Below are positions 47,350 to 56,246 of a DNA stretch of 64,000 nt, in pieces; the stretch's first letter is position 1, and each line of letters begins with the position of its first letter. The stretch covers positions 62,001 through 126,000 of the forward strand of contig NZ_LMFQ01000026.1 in assembly GCF_001426905.1 (NCBI RefSeq), read 5' to 3'. The translations under genes were made by a program, and so were the position numbers. Under the pieces are notes generated by a model. It was given only the letters and a program-made list of their open reading frames with translations. It was not told the origin of the DNA and made no database searches. Origin of the DNA: Caulobacter sp. Root1455 (GTDB lineage: Bacteria > Pseudomonadota > Alphaproteobacteria > Caulobacterales > Caulobacteraceae).

Positions 47350-48803
47350 GCCTCGCCGCCTTGAACAGCGTCGCCATCCTGGGCGGCGGCGTCGCCGGCT
47401 GGATGACCGCCGGCGCCCTGGCGCGGGCCCTGCCCGCCGATTGCACGATCCAGGTGGTCGAGACGGCGGACTCCGCGCCGCGTGGAGCCCTGTCCACCCT
47501 GCCCGCCCTGCGCACCTTCCATGGCCTGCTCGGCCTGGACGAGGCCGTCCTGATGCGCGCCGCGCGCGGGACCTTCAAGCTGGGCGCGCGATACAGCGGC
47601 TGGACCGGCTCCGGCCAGAATGGGGACCATGTCGAGGGCTTCAGCGACGCCGGCGCCAATCTCGACGGCGTGGCCTTCCACCATCACTGGCTGCGGGCCC
47701 GCGAACGCGGCGACGTCGGGCGCTACGAGGACTACAGCCTGGCCGCCGTGGCCGGGCGGCTGGGCCGGTTCGCGCCGCCCAGCGAGGATCCCAGGTCGGT
47801 GCTGTCGACCCTGTCCTACGGCCTGCATCTGGACGCCGCCGGCTATGTCGCGGCGCTGCGGTCGACGGCGGGCCGCGCGGAGGCGCGGAGCGGAGAGATC
47901 GCCGAGGTCGCCCTGGCGCCGGACGGTCGGATCGCCGCGGTGACCCTGGCCGACGGCGAACGGATCGTCGCCGACCTGTTCATCGACGCCACGCCGGACG
48001 GCCGCCTGATCGCCGCCATGCCCGACGGCGCCTGGATCGACGAGTCCGCCGCCCTGGCTTGCGACCGCCTCGCCCTGCGGGAAGTCGCCCCCCGCGCCAA
48101 CCCGCCGCCCCTGACCGAATTCGAGGCCGTCGCCGAGGGCTGGCTGCGGCGCGTTCCCCTGCGCGGCGGCGACGCGGTGACCCTGGCCTACGCCAGTGGT
48201 CAGACCTCCGACGACGCGGCGCGCGACATTCTGGGCGGAGAAGCGACGATCGTCTCACTGCGCAACGGCCGTCGCCGGCGGGTCTGGTCCGGCAATTGCC
48301 TGGCCATCGGCCCGGCGGCGAGCCAGCTGGAGCCGCTGAACGGCGACGACGCGCGAGCGATCCAGAGCGGCGTCGGCCGGCTGATCGCCCTGCTGCCCAC
48401 CGCCGAAGGCTCGCCCCTGGCCGCGATGGAATACAACCGCCTGATGGCCGAGGAACAGGAGCGGGCCCGCGACATGGCCGTGTTCCGCTACGCCGCCGCC
48501 GCGCGGACCGACCCGTTGTGGGTCCAGGCCCGGCGCGCCCCGCCTTCCGCGGCCCTGGCCTATAAGCAAGCCCAGTTCGAGAGCCGGGGCCGCGTGGTGC
48601 TGTACGACGAGGAAAGCTTCGTGGAGGGGGCCTGGGTCGGGGCCTTCCTGGGCCACGGGATCACGCCGCGGCGTCACGACCGGCTGGCCGACCGTCTGCC
48701 CGCCGACCAGGCCGACGCGGCCCTGGCCCGACTGCGCGGCTTGATCCGCCAGGCCGCACAGGCCATGCCGCTTCACGCCGACGCCCTGAAGGATCGCCCA
48801 TGA
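47346..48803 (+). CDS. Halogenase-family paralogue with degenerate active site, copy 2
   Basis: A 485-residue homologue of its neighbours (VAILGGGVAGWMT at the N-terminus, FHHHWLRARERGD shared with copy 1). Lys78 is kept (GTFKLGARY), but GEAT is replaced by LSTLPA, WxWxIP by LRRVPLR, and PLEST by PLNGDD, so the Glu-Ser near the halide site is lost. It is probably not a halogenase; it may bind flavin, act as partner or stabilise other copies. It overlaps both neighbours by four bases (ATGA), so it is still translated with them and the frame is intact. Confidence 0.85.
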   Translation: MSLAALNSVAILGGGVAGWMTAGALARALPADCTIQVVETADSAPRGALSTLPALRTFHGLLGLDEAVLMRAARGTFKLGARYSGWTGSGQNGDHVEGFSDAGANLDGVAFHHHWLRARERGDVGRYEDYSLAAVAGRLGRFAPPSEDPRSVLSTLSYGLHLDAAGYVAALRSTAGRAEARSGEIAEVALAPDGRIAAVTLADGERIVADLFIDATPDGRLIAAMPDGAWIDESAALACDRLALREVAPRANPPPLTEFEAVAEGWLRRVPLRGGDAVTLAYASGQTSDDAARDILGGEATIVSLRNGRRRRVWSGNCLAIGPAASQLEPLNGDDARAIQSGVGRLIALLPTAEGSPLAAMEYNRLMAEEQERARDMAVFRYAAAARTDPLWVQARRAPPSAALAYKQAQFESRGRVVLYDEESFVEGAWVGAFLGHGITPRRHDRLADRLPADQADAALARLRGLIRQAAQAMPLHADALKDRP

Positions 48804-50359
48804 CGCCCTCTCCCATTGGCGCTCCCATCCGCCCATCCCCCATCCGCAAGGTGCTGGTCCTGGGCGGCGGAACGGCCGGCTGGATGACCGCCGCGGCCCT
48901 GTCCAAGGTGCTGGGCGGCCAGGTCGAGGTCGTGCTGATCGAGTCCGAGCAGATCGGCACGATCGGGGTCGGCGAAGCCACCATCCCGCCGATCCTGACC
49001 TTCAACGCCATGCTCGGCATCGACGAGCGCGAGTTCATGCGGGCCACCCGCGCGACCTTCAAGCTGGGCATCGAGTTCCGCGACTGGACCCGTATCGGCG
49101 ACCGCTACATCCATCCGTTCGGGAGCTTCGGCCTGGATATCGAGGCCCTCAAGTTCCACCAGGTCTGGCGCAAGGTGCGCGACCAGGTCGGGCCGATCGA
49201 GGACTTCAACCTGGCCGCCGTCGCGGCGCGTCAGAACCGCTTCGCCATGCCCGACCCCGATCCGGCCAAGGTGCTGTCGAGCCTCAAATACGCCTTCCAT
49301 TTCGACGCCGGCCTCTATGCCCGCTTCCTGCGCGGCTTCGCCGAGGCGCGGGGCGCGACGCGGGTCGAGGGCAAGGTCAGGGACGTCGCCCTGCGCGGCG
49401 AGGACGGCTTCATCCAGTCGGTCACCCTGGAGGACGGCCGCGTCTTCGAGGCCGACCTGTTCATCGACTGCACGGGCTTCCGCGCCCTGCTGATCGGCCA
49501 GACCCTGGGCGGGACTTATGTCGACTGGAGCCACTGGCTGCCCAACGACCGGGCCGTGGCCCTGCCCTGCGACACCGGCGGCGACGGCCTGACCCCCTAC
49601 ACGCGCGCCACCGCCGACAAGGCCGGCTGGCGCTGGCGCATCCCGCTCCAGCACCGCACCGGCAACGGCTATGTCTATTCCAGCGCCCACATCGGCGACG
49701 ACCAGGCCCTGGATTCGCTGTTGGCCGGGTTGGACGGACCGGCCCAGGCCGATCCCAACTTCCTGCGCTTCCAGCCCGGCCGCCGCGACCGGGCCTGGAT
49801 CAAGAACTGCGTCGCCATCGGCCTGTCGTCCGGCTTCCTGGAGCCGCTGGAGAGCACCAGCATCCACCTGATCCAGGCCGCGATCACCAAGCTCCTGGCG
49901 CTGTTCCCGGACACCAGCTTCGATCCGCTGGAGATCGACGAGTACAACCGCCTGACCGCCCAGCAGGTCGAGCTGGTCCGCGACTTCATCATCCTGCACT
50001 TCAAGGCCACGGAGCGGTCGGACACGCCCTATTGGGACTATCTGCGGACCATGGAGATCCCCGAGAGTCTGGCGCGCAAGATCGACCTGTTCGCCGGGCG
50101 CGGGCGGTTGTTCCAGTCCGACTACGACCTGTTCGCCGAGCCCAGCTGGATCGCCGTGCTGATGGGCCAGGGGATCGTGCCCCGCCAGTACGACGCCCTG
50201 GTCGACAGCCTGCCGCAGGCCGCCCTCGTTCAGCGCCTGCAACGGATGTCGGCCCTGATCGGCCAGACCGCCCAGGCGATGCCGAGCCACCAGGTCTTCA
50301 TCGCCCGTTATTGCGCCGCCGAGGCGGCCGCCAACACTCCTGTATCGAGGCCCGCATGA
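48800..50359 (+). CDS. Flavin-dependent tryptophan-halogenase-family protein, copy 3
   Basis: A 519-residue homologue with GGGTAGW, GVGEATIP, Lys88 (ATFKLGIEF), WRWRIPLQHR and GFLEPLESTSIHLIQ intact. The first 16 residues are an extension relative to copies 1 and 4. All known catalytic landmarks are kept, so it should be active if a reduced flavin is supplied. ATGA overlaps at both ends. Confidence 0.9.
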   Translation: MTPSPIGAPIRPSPIRKVLVLGGGTAGWMTAAALSKVLGGQVEVVLIESEQIGTIGVGEATIPPILTFNAMLGIDEREFMRATRATFKLGIEFRDWTRIGDRYIHPFGSFGLDIEALKFHQVWRKVRDQVGPIEDFNLAAVAARQNRFAMPDPDPAKVLSSLKYAFHFDAGLYARFLRGFAEARGATRVEGKVRDVALRGEDGFIQSVTLEDGRVFEADLFIDCTGFRALLIGQTLGGTYVDWSHWLPNDRAVALPCDTGGDGLTPYTRATADKAGWRWRIPLQHRTGNGYVYSSAHIGDDQALDSLLAGLDGPAQADPNFLRFQPGRRDRAWIKNCVAIGLSSGFLEPLESTSIHLIQAAITKLLALFPDTSFDPLEIDEYNRLTAQQVELVRDFIILHFKATERSDTPYWDYLRTMEIPESLARKIDLFAGRGRLFQSDYDLFAEPSWIAVLMGQGIVPRQYDALVDSLPQAALVQRLQRMSALIGQTAQAMPSHQVFIARYCAAEAAANTPVSRPA

Positions 50360-51861
50360 CCGACCAACGCCTGCGCAAGATCGTCATCGTCGGCGGCGGC
50401 ACCGCCGGCTGGATGACGGCCGCGGCGCTCGGCCGCTTCCTGAAGGACGGCCACACCCAGGTGACCCTGGTGGAGTCCGAGGAGATCGGCACGATCGGGG
50501 TCGGCGAGTCCACGATCCCGCAGATCAACATCTTCAACCGCATGCTGGGCCTGGACGAGAACGAGTTCGTCCGCCGGACCAAGGCGACCTTCAAGCTGGC
50601 CATCGACTTCGTCGACTGGAAACAGATCGGCCACAGGTACTACCACCCGTTCGGCCCCTACGGCGTCGACATGGAGGGCGTGTCGTTCCACGCCTACTGG
50701 CTGCGGCTGAAGGCCATGGGCGAAGCGGCCGACCTGACCGACTACTCGCTGCAGGCCCTGGCGGCCGACCAGGGCAAGTTCATGCGGGCCAACGGCCAGA
50801 CCAACTCGCCGCTGGGCACGATCGCCCACGCCTATCACATCGACGCCGGCCTCTACGCCCAGTACCTGCGCGGCTATGCCGAGGATCGCGGCGTGCGCCG
50901 CCAGGAAGGTAAGATCGTCCAGGTCCACCAGCGCGCCGAGGACGGCTTCGTCGAGGCCGTAACCCTGGAAGGCGGCCAGCGCGTCGAGGGCGACCTGTTC
51001 ATCGACTGCTCGGGATTCCGCGGCCTGCTGATCGAGCAGACCCTGAAGACCGGCTTCGAGGACTGGTCCCACTGGCTGCTCAACGACCGCGCCGTGGCCG
51101 TCCCCTGCGAGTTGGCCGGCTCGCGCCAGCCGGTGACCCGCGCCACCGCCCGCCCCGCCGGCTGGCAATGGCGCATTCCGCTGCAGCATCGCCTGGGCAA
51201 CGGCTACGCCTATTCCAGCGAGCACATCGGCGAGGACGAGGCCACCACCTACCTGCTGGCCAATCTCGACGGCGCGCCGCTGCGCGATCCCTTCACCCTG
51301 CGGTTCAAGGCCGGGCGGCGTCTGAAGAGCTGGAACAAGAACGTCGTGGCCATCGGCCTGTCGGCCGGCTTCATGGAGCCGCTGGAGAGCCAGAGCATCC
51401 ACCTGATCCAGGTGGGCATCTCGCGGCTGCTGGCCATGTTCCCCGACAAGCGGTTCGAGACCCCCGACATCGACCGCTACAATCGGGTCATGCGGTTCGA
51501 ATACGAGAAGATCCGCGACTTCATCATCCTGCACTTCCACGCCACCCAGCGCAGCGACACGCCCTATTGGGATTATCTGCGGGAAATGCCGATCCCGGAC
51601 TATCTGGCCGACAAGATGGCGGTGTTCAAAAGCTACGGCCGGGTGTTCCGCGAGAACGAAGAGCTGTTCAACGACACCAGCTGGTTCGCGGTGATGATCG
51701 GCCAGGGGATCGAGCCGCGCGGCCACGATCCGATGGCCGACGTGATGTCCGAGGAGGATCTGCGGGCCAAGATGGGCAACATCCGCGCCGTCATCGCCAA
51801 GTCGGCCGAGGTGATGCCCGACCACCTGAAGTTCATCGCCGACAACTGCGCGGCGATCTAG
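50356..51861 (+). CDS. Flavin-dependent tryptophan-halogenase-family protein, copy 4
   Basis: A 501-residue homologue with GGGTAGW, GVGEST (Ala to Ser), Lys80 (ATFKLAIDF), WQWRIPLQHR and GFMEPLESQSIHLIQ. Small changes around the active site compared with copies 1 and 3 suggest a different substrate. GAGG six bases before the ATG that overlaps the copy 3 stop. Last gene of the operon; 401 bases to the next gene. Confidence 0.9.
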   Translation: MTDQRLRKIVIVGGGTAGWMTAAALGRFLKDGHTQVTLVESEEIGTIGVGESTIPQINIFNRMLGLDENEFVRRTKATFKLAIDFVDWKQIGHRYYHPFGPYGVDMEGVSFHAYWLRLKAMGEAADLTDYSLQALAADQGKFMRANGQTNSPLGTIAHAYHIDAGLYAQYLRGYAEDRGVRRQEGKIVQVHQRAEDGFVEAVTLEGGQRVEGDLFIDCSGFRGLLIEQTLKTGFEDWSHWLLNDRAVAVPCELAGSRQPVTRATARPAGWQWRIPLQHRLGNGYAYSSEHIGEDEATTYLLANLDGAPLRDPFTLRFKAGRRLKSWNKNVVAIGLSAGFMEPLESQSIHLIQVGISRLLAMFPDKRFETPDIDRYNRVMRFEYEKIRDFIILHFHATQRSDTPYWDYLREMPIPDYLADKMAVFKSYGRVFRENEELFNDTSWFAVMIGQGIEPRGHDPMADVMSEEDLRAKMGNIRAVIAKSAEVMPDHLKFIADNCAAI

Positions 51862-51961
51862 GACGCAAGGACGCCTTCTGTCGAACGTCTGCCCGAACGC
51901 GGTCGCGAAGCGCGGACCGCGCGCCCGCGCTTGCTTGAATTCGAGGATCTCTCGCGGAGCG

Positions 51962-51984
51962 CGCTATTGGTAAGACCAATAGCG
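51962..51984. promoter_or_regulatory. GntR/FadR-type operator candidate
   Basis: CGCTATTGGT and ACCAATAGCG form a perfect 10-3-10 inverted repeat. The core TGGTAAGACCA matches the FadR-subfamily operator pattern TNGTNNNACNA, as in uronate regulators. It lies between the halogenase operon and receptor 2; the rest of this 401-base gap holds AT-rich promoter-like sequence and the sites listed next. The GntR gene at 61528 is the likely binder. Confidence 0.5.
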
Positions 51985-52097
51985 AAGGTCATTGTCAGAT
52001 ATCTTCCCTTTTTCGGGCGATATCGCCTGTTCCCCGGACGTTCCCGGGTGGTCGGTCGGCAACACCTGTCGCAAATGGTCAAACATTGGTTTTTCAA

Positions 52098-52133
52098 GAG
52101 GTATGACCTCGTTGACTTGCGAGGCCTTACCTC
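52098..52133. promoter_or_regulatory. Two GAGG-N5-CCTC type inverted repeats upstream of receptor 2
   Basis: GAGGTATGACCTC (52098-52110) and GAGGCCTTACCTC (52121-52133) share arms and are 23 bases apart. The first keeps the GT-N3-AC core of FadR-type sites; the second only in part. Confidence 0.35.
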
Positions 52134-52150
52134 GTAACCATCACCTCCTG

Positions 52151-52163
52151 TGACCGCTACCAT
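52151..52163. promoter_or_regulatory. LacI-type (xyl-box-like) operator at receptor 2
   Basis: Read leftwards ATGGTAGCGGTCA, the same motif as at receptor 1 and at aguA/manD; 99 bases before the receptor 2 ATG. Confidence 0.5.
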
Positions 52164-52262
52164 GGCCGCCCCATTCGTCGCCAAACGCCGACGACCCGAG
52201 GACGGACTGGCGACGCGTAAAACGACAAGTGCGCAGAGCACTGAGACTTCAAGGGGAGAAAC

Positions 52263-55202
52263 ATGGTTCAAACACTTCAGTCGCGCGCCCTTCGCCTGGC
52301 GCTCATCGGGGCCAGCTGCCTGACCGGCCTGGCCGCCGCGCCGGCCTTCGCGCAGCAAGCCGCGCCGGCCGCCTCCAACGCCGATACGGTCGAGGAAGTG
52401 GTCGTCACCGGCTTCCGCAAGAGCCTGACCGACGCCACCAACGCCAAGCGCGACAGCATCGCCTTCACCGACTCGGTGTTCGCCGAAGACATCGGCAAGT
52501 TCCCCGACCTCAACATCGCCGAGTCGCTGAACCGCATTCCCGGCATCCAGCTGACCCGCGAAATCAACGGCGACGGCCTAAACATCGCCGTGCGCGGCCT
52601 GGGCACCAACTTCACCAAGATCCTGCTCAACGGCTCGCAGATCGCCGTGGCCTCGTCGGGCCGCACCGACGCCCAGAACCAGAACCGCGAAGTCGACCTG
52701 AACCTGTTCCCGACGGAACTGTTCACCCGCCTGGACGTCAGCAAGACCCCGATGGCCAGCCAGGTCGAAGGCGGCGTCGCCGGCGTGGTCAACATGCGCA
52801 ACGCCCGTCCGTTCGACCGGGCCGGCCGCCACTTCACCTATTCGCTCCAGGGCGGCTATCAGGAGAGCGCGGGCAAGTGGAGCCCCCGCGGCGCCATCCT
52901 GGCCAGCGACACCTGGGACACCAGCCACGGTGAGTTCGGCCTGTTGCTCGGCTATGCCGGCGCTCGCACCAAGAGCCGCACCGACGGCTTCGAGACCATC
53001 GGCTGGACCAACGCCAACCTGACCTACGCCCAGTGCGGCACGACCCCGCCCGCCGGCACGGCCGCGACCGCCATCTCGCCCGCCTGCAACAGCGCCGTCG
53101 GCGGCAACGGCTACAGGATCCCCGACACCGTCCCAGCCACCGCCGGCAACGGCCTGGTGGCCGGCACGCCGATCACCGCCGCCTATCTGCAGAGCCTGAA
53201 CCCAGGCACGACCGCCCAGCAACTGGGCGACGGCATTATCCCGCGCCTGGGCCGCCAGTCCTACAGCGAAGGCACGCGCAACCGCGACTCCGTGCTGATC
53301 TCGGGCGAATGGCGTCCGAACGACGCCCTGGCCTTCTATAGCGACCTGCTGCTGGGCCAGACCCACAACGACTTCAACCGCCTCGACATGGACTGGATCG
53401 TCCGCAACTCGGGCGGCATGGTTCCGATGAACGTCAAGGTCGACGCCAACAACGTCGTCACCAAGGGCACGTTCGCCAACTCCCAGTTCTTCCTGGAAGC
53501 GCGGCCCTATGACGAGAAGACCGACTTCTACAACTTCAACCCGGGCGGCTCCTGGCAGATCAATCCGTGGCTGCTGCTGGACGGCCAGTTCAACCTGAGC
53601 CGCAGCGTGTTCTTCCGCGAGGCCCCGACCATACTGGTCAACTCGCCCGCCGGCCTGACCGTCGACTTCGACAACACCGGCGGCGACATGCCGTTGATCA
53701 AGACCGGCGTCAACCTGAACGACCCGAACCTGGGTTGGACCTTCGCCGGCGGCCGCCTGAACATCCAGAACGAGAAGCGCGTCACCTCCAACAAGGGCAC
53801 GCACTGGAACCTGAAGATCGGCGAGGACAGCGAGAACTACATCAAGGTCGGCGTCGCCTATGACGACATCAGCCGCTCGATCCAGGCCCTGGACAACAGC
53901 GGTGCCTGGCAGACCTTCACCTGCGGCGGCGGCCTGGTGAACAACGCCGTCCCCTCGCCCACCCCGCCCTGTAACGGTCAGGCCGGCTCGGCCATCACCC
54001 AGGCCCAGCTCGCCTCGTACCTGCGCCCGGGCCCGATCGGCTTCATCACGGTCGACTACGACTCGTTCAAGGCCGCCAGTTCGTTCGACCGCTTCAACGA
54101 AACCGCCCCGGCCGTGTCGTCGGCCGCCACCGCCGCCAGCTCGGGCTTCATCGAGGAAGAGAACATCGGCGCCTATATCGAGGCCAACGCGGTCACCCAG
54201 ATCATGGATCGCGACCTGGCCTTCAACTTCGGCGGCCGTTACGTCACCACCGACCAGACGATCCGCGGCCCGCAGACCGTCAACGGCGTGACCTCCACCC
54301 TGGAGCGTCAGACCACCTACGACGCCTTCCTGCCGGCCTTCAACGCCGTCTACAAGGTGCGGGACGACGTCAATCTGCGCATGGCCGCCTCGCGGACCAT
54401 CACGCGCGCCAACCCCAGCGCCATGCTGCCGGGCACGACCTTCAGCGACGTGTCGGCTCAGACGGCCAGCCAGGGCAACCCGGCGCTCAGCCCCTATACC
54501 TCCAACAACTTCGACATGGGCGGCGAGTGGTACACCGGCGGCGCGGGCTATGTCGGCGTGGCTCTGTTCCAGAAGGTGATCAACGGCTTCACGGTCCAGG
54601 GCACCAACACCATCCCGTTCACCCAGCTGGGCGTGGCCTACGCCAACCTGACGACCCAGCAGCAGCAGGCCATCGACCTGCGCGGCGGTCCGAACGTGGC
54701 CACGGTCACCGTCAACCAGCAGGTCAACGCCGGCGGCACCCTGACCATCCGCGGCTACGAACTGAACTGGGTCCAGCCGCTGGACTTCCTGATCCCGGGC
54801 ACCGGCTTCACCGCCAACTACACCCGCATCAACCAGACCGGCAGCGGCAGCGGCGCCCCGGCCGTGGCGGTCGGCGTCTCGCCCTACACCTATAACCTGA
54901 CCGGTTACTACGAAGGTCACGGGGCCTCGATCCGGCTGTCGTACAACTACAACGACGCTCAGATCAGCTCGGACCCCAACCAGCAGAGCATACCGGTCGC
55001 TCGCCTGAAGACCGACGCCTACAAGCAGGTCGACCTGTCGGCCAGCTACCAGCTGCCCTGGAAGCATGCGCCGCAGATCACCTTCAACGCGATCAACATC
55101 ACCGACGAAGTGCAGCGTCAGACCTTCCAGTACTCGAACGCCGCATTCACTTACTACAAGCCCGGCTCGACCTATCTGATCGGCATCCGCGGTCAGTTCT
55201 AA
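52263..55202 (+). CDS. TonB-dependent outer membrane receptor (xylan-locus receptor 2)
   Basis: A 979-residue receptor. Signal peptide (about 1-30, ending AAAPAFAQ), TonB box region (DTVEEVVVTGF), plug domain (FAEDIGKFPDLNIAESLNRIPGIQL, IAVRGLGTNF) and a beta-barrel ending in TYLIGIRGQF with the final Phe. AAGGGGAG precedes the ATG. It carries both LacI- and FadR-type sites upstream and an intrinsic terminator downstream, so it is a single-gene unit. Xylo- or glucuronoxylo-oligosaccharide import is inferred. Confidence 0.94.
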   Translation: MVQTLQSRALRLALIGASCLTGLAAAPAFAQQAAPAASNADTVEEVVVTGFRKSLTDATNAKRDSIAFTDSVFAEDIGKFPDLNIAESLNRIPGIQLTREINGDGLNIAVRGLGTNFTKILLNGSQIAVASSGRTDAQNQNREVDLNLFPTELFTRLDVSKTPMASQVEGGVAGVVNMRNARPFDRAGRHFTYSLQGGYQESAGKWSPRGAILASDTWDTSHGEFGLLLGYAGARTKSRTDGFETIGWTNANLTYAQCGTTPPAGTAATAISPACNSAVGGNGYRIPDTVPATAGNGLVAGTPITAAYLQSLNPGTTAQQLGDGIIPRLGRQSYSEGTRNRDSVLISGEWRPNDALAFYSDLLLGQTHNDFNRLDMDWIVRNSGGMVPMNVKVDANNVVTKGTFANSQFFLEARPYDEKTDFYNFNPGGSWQINPWLLLDGQFNLSRSVFFREAPTILVNSPAGLTVDFDNTGGDMPLIKTGVNLNDPNLGWTFAGGRLNIQNEKRVTSNKGTHWNLKIGEDSENYIKVGVAYDDISRSIQALDNSGAWQTFTCGGGLVNNAVPSPTPPCNGQAGSAITQAQLASYLRPGPIGFITVDYDSFKAASSFDRFNETAPAVSSAATAASSGFIEEENIGAYIEANAVTQIMDRDLAFNFGGRYVTTDQTIRGPQTVNGVTSTLERQTTYDAFLPAFNAVYKVRDDVNLRMAASRTITRANPSAMLPGTTFSDVSAQTASQGNPALSPYTSNNFDMGGEWYTGGAGYVGVALFQKVINGFTVQGTNTIPFTQLGVAYANLTTQQQQAIDLRGGPNVATVTVNQQVNAGGTLTIRGYELNWVQPLDFLIPGTGFTANYTRINQTGSGSGAPAVAVGVSPYTYNLTGYYEGHGASIRLSYNYNDAQISSDPNQQSIPVARLKTDAYKQVDLSASYQLPWKHAPQITFNAINITDEVQRQTFQYSNAAFTYYKPGSTYLIGIRGQF

Positions 55203-55240
55203 ACCTTACGCGAACGCCTTCCTTCCTTCGCGTTCCCCAG

Positions 55241-55269
55241 CGGCGTGTCTTCGGACACGCCGTTTTTTT
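55241..55269 (+). terminator. Rho-independent terminator after receptor 2
   Basis: CGGCGTGTC-TTCG-GACACGCCG forms a perfect 9-pair stem with a UUCG loop followed by seven T, 39 bases after the receptor stop. Confidence 0.93.
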
Positions 55270-55351
55270 GTGCCGAAAGCTATCGTGGATTGACCTAAAC
55301 GCGCATAGCGCGCGAAGGTTGTCTTCGCGCCGCGGACAAGGGAGGGGCGAG

Positions 55352-55984
55352 ATGAGGCTGGGCATACCCGTCTATGAGGGAGTCGATCTGCTCGACGTCA
55401 CCGGTCCGGCCGAGATGTTCTACTGGGCCGGCAAGGCCCAGCCCCTGGAGACCCTGATCCTCTCCGAAGACGGCGGTCCGGTGACCGCGATGAACGGCGT
55501 CCGCTTCGAGGCCCATGCCAGTTTCGACGAGGTTCCGACCCTGGACATCCTCTGGACGCCCGGCGGCGACCCGGACGTGCTGGGCCGGATCATGAGCGAT
55601 CCCTGCTCGCCCTATCTGGCCTATCTGCGCCAGGTGGCGGAGAACGCGACCTGGGTGTGTTCGGTGTGCGAGGGCGCGTTGCTGTTGGCCCAGGCGGGGC
55701 TGCTCGACAGGCACAGGGCCACGACGCACTGGGCGTTCATCGCCTGCCTGCAGAGCTTCTGCGAGATCGACGTCGACACCAGCAATCCGCGCTTCGTGGT
55801 GTGCGGCAACCGGCTGACCGGCGGCGGCATCTCCTCGGGTCTCGACGAGTCCCTGCAGCTGATCATGATGCTGTTCGGCCAGGCGGCGGCCGAGGCCGTC
55901 CAGGTGACGACCCAGTACTTCCCCGATCCGCCGGTGATGGGGACCATTCCGCCCACCCCGACCTGCCCGGTGACCTGGTCCTGA
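55352..55984 (+). CDS. DJ-1/PfpI-family protein (isonitrile-hydratase-like)
   Basis: A 210-residue class-I glutamine-amidotransferase-like fold. GIPVYEGVDLLDVTGPAEMF at the N-terminus, the nucleophile-elbow Cys in WVCSVCEGALLLAQAGLLDRH, ATTHW and GISSGLDESLQLI resemble isonitrile hydratases and related regulators without the AraC domain. Activity here is unknown. GGAGGGG precedes the ATG. A decayed copy of the aguA 3' end begins six bases after its stop. Confidence 0.85.
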   Translation: MRLGIPVYEGVDLLDVTGPAEMFYWAGKAQPLETLILSEDGGPVTAMNGVRFEAHASFDEVPTLDILWTPGGDPDVLGRIMSDPCSPYLAYLRQVAENATWVCSVCEGALLLAQAGLLDRHRATTHWAFIACLQSFCEIDVDTSNPRFVVCGNRLTGGGISSGLDESLQLIMMLFGQAAAEAVQVTTQYFPDPPVMGTIPPTPTCPVTWS

Positions 55985-55990
55985 CGCCAC

Positions 55991-56070
55991 GCTAGTCGTC
56001 GGCGCGTAGGGGAAGCTCAGGCTCTCGCGATCGTCCAGCGAGAATGGGCCGACGGCGCTTCGCCGGCCGG
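55991..56070 (-). pseudogene. Decayed duplicate of the aguA (GH67) 3' end
   Basis: About 80 bases align with the last 26 codons of aguA (57836-57914) at roughly 80% identity by hand, with a 2-base gap. Read leftwards it still spells LSFPYAP, as in the aguA terminus EGLSFPYAPGN. The two copies are in the same orientation and flank the porin gene, so the porin segment looks inserted at the 3' end of aguA, leaving the old end behind. Confidence 0.7.
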
Positions 56071-56246
56071 TCGACGCCCGCCATGAAGATTGGCGAGCCC
56101 GTCTCAGGTGCTCACCCGAGAGAACACCGGGTCGCAACGGAGTGCGGCGCGCACGCCGTCCAGGCCTCAATGACCCAGGTCCTACGGCTTCGTCGAGCGA
56201 CGGGCGCGCCCGCGTCGAAGCCAACCGGTGTGTCCGGGACAAATGG

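Noticed and set aside
51931..52137. A 68-codon plus-strand frame before receptor 2
   Set aside because: It covers palindromic operator-like sites and has no ribosome site or known motif.
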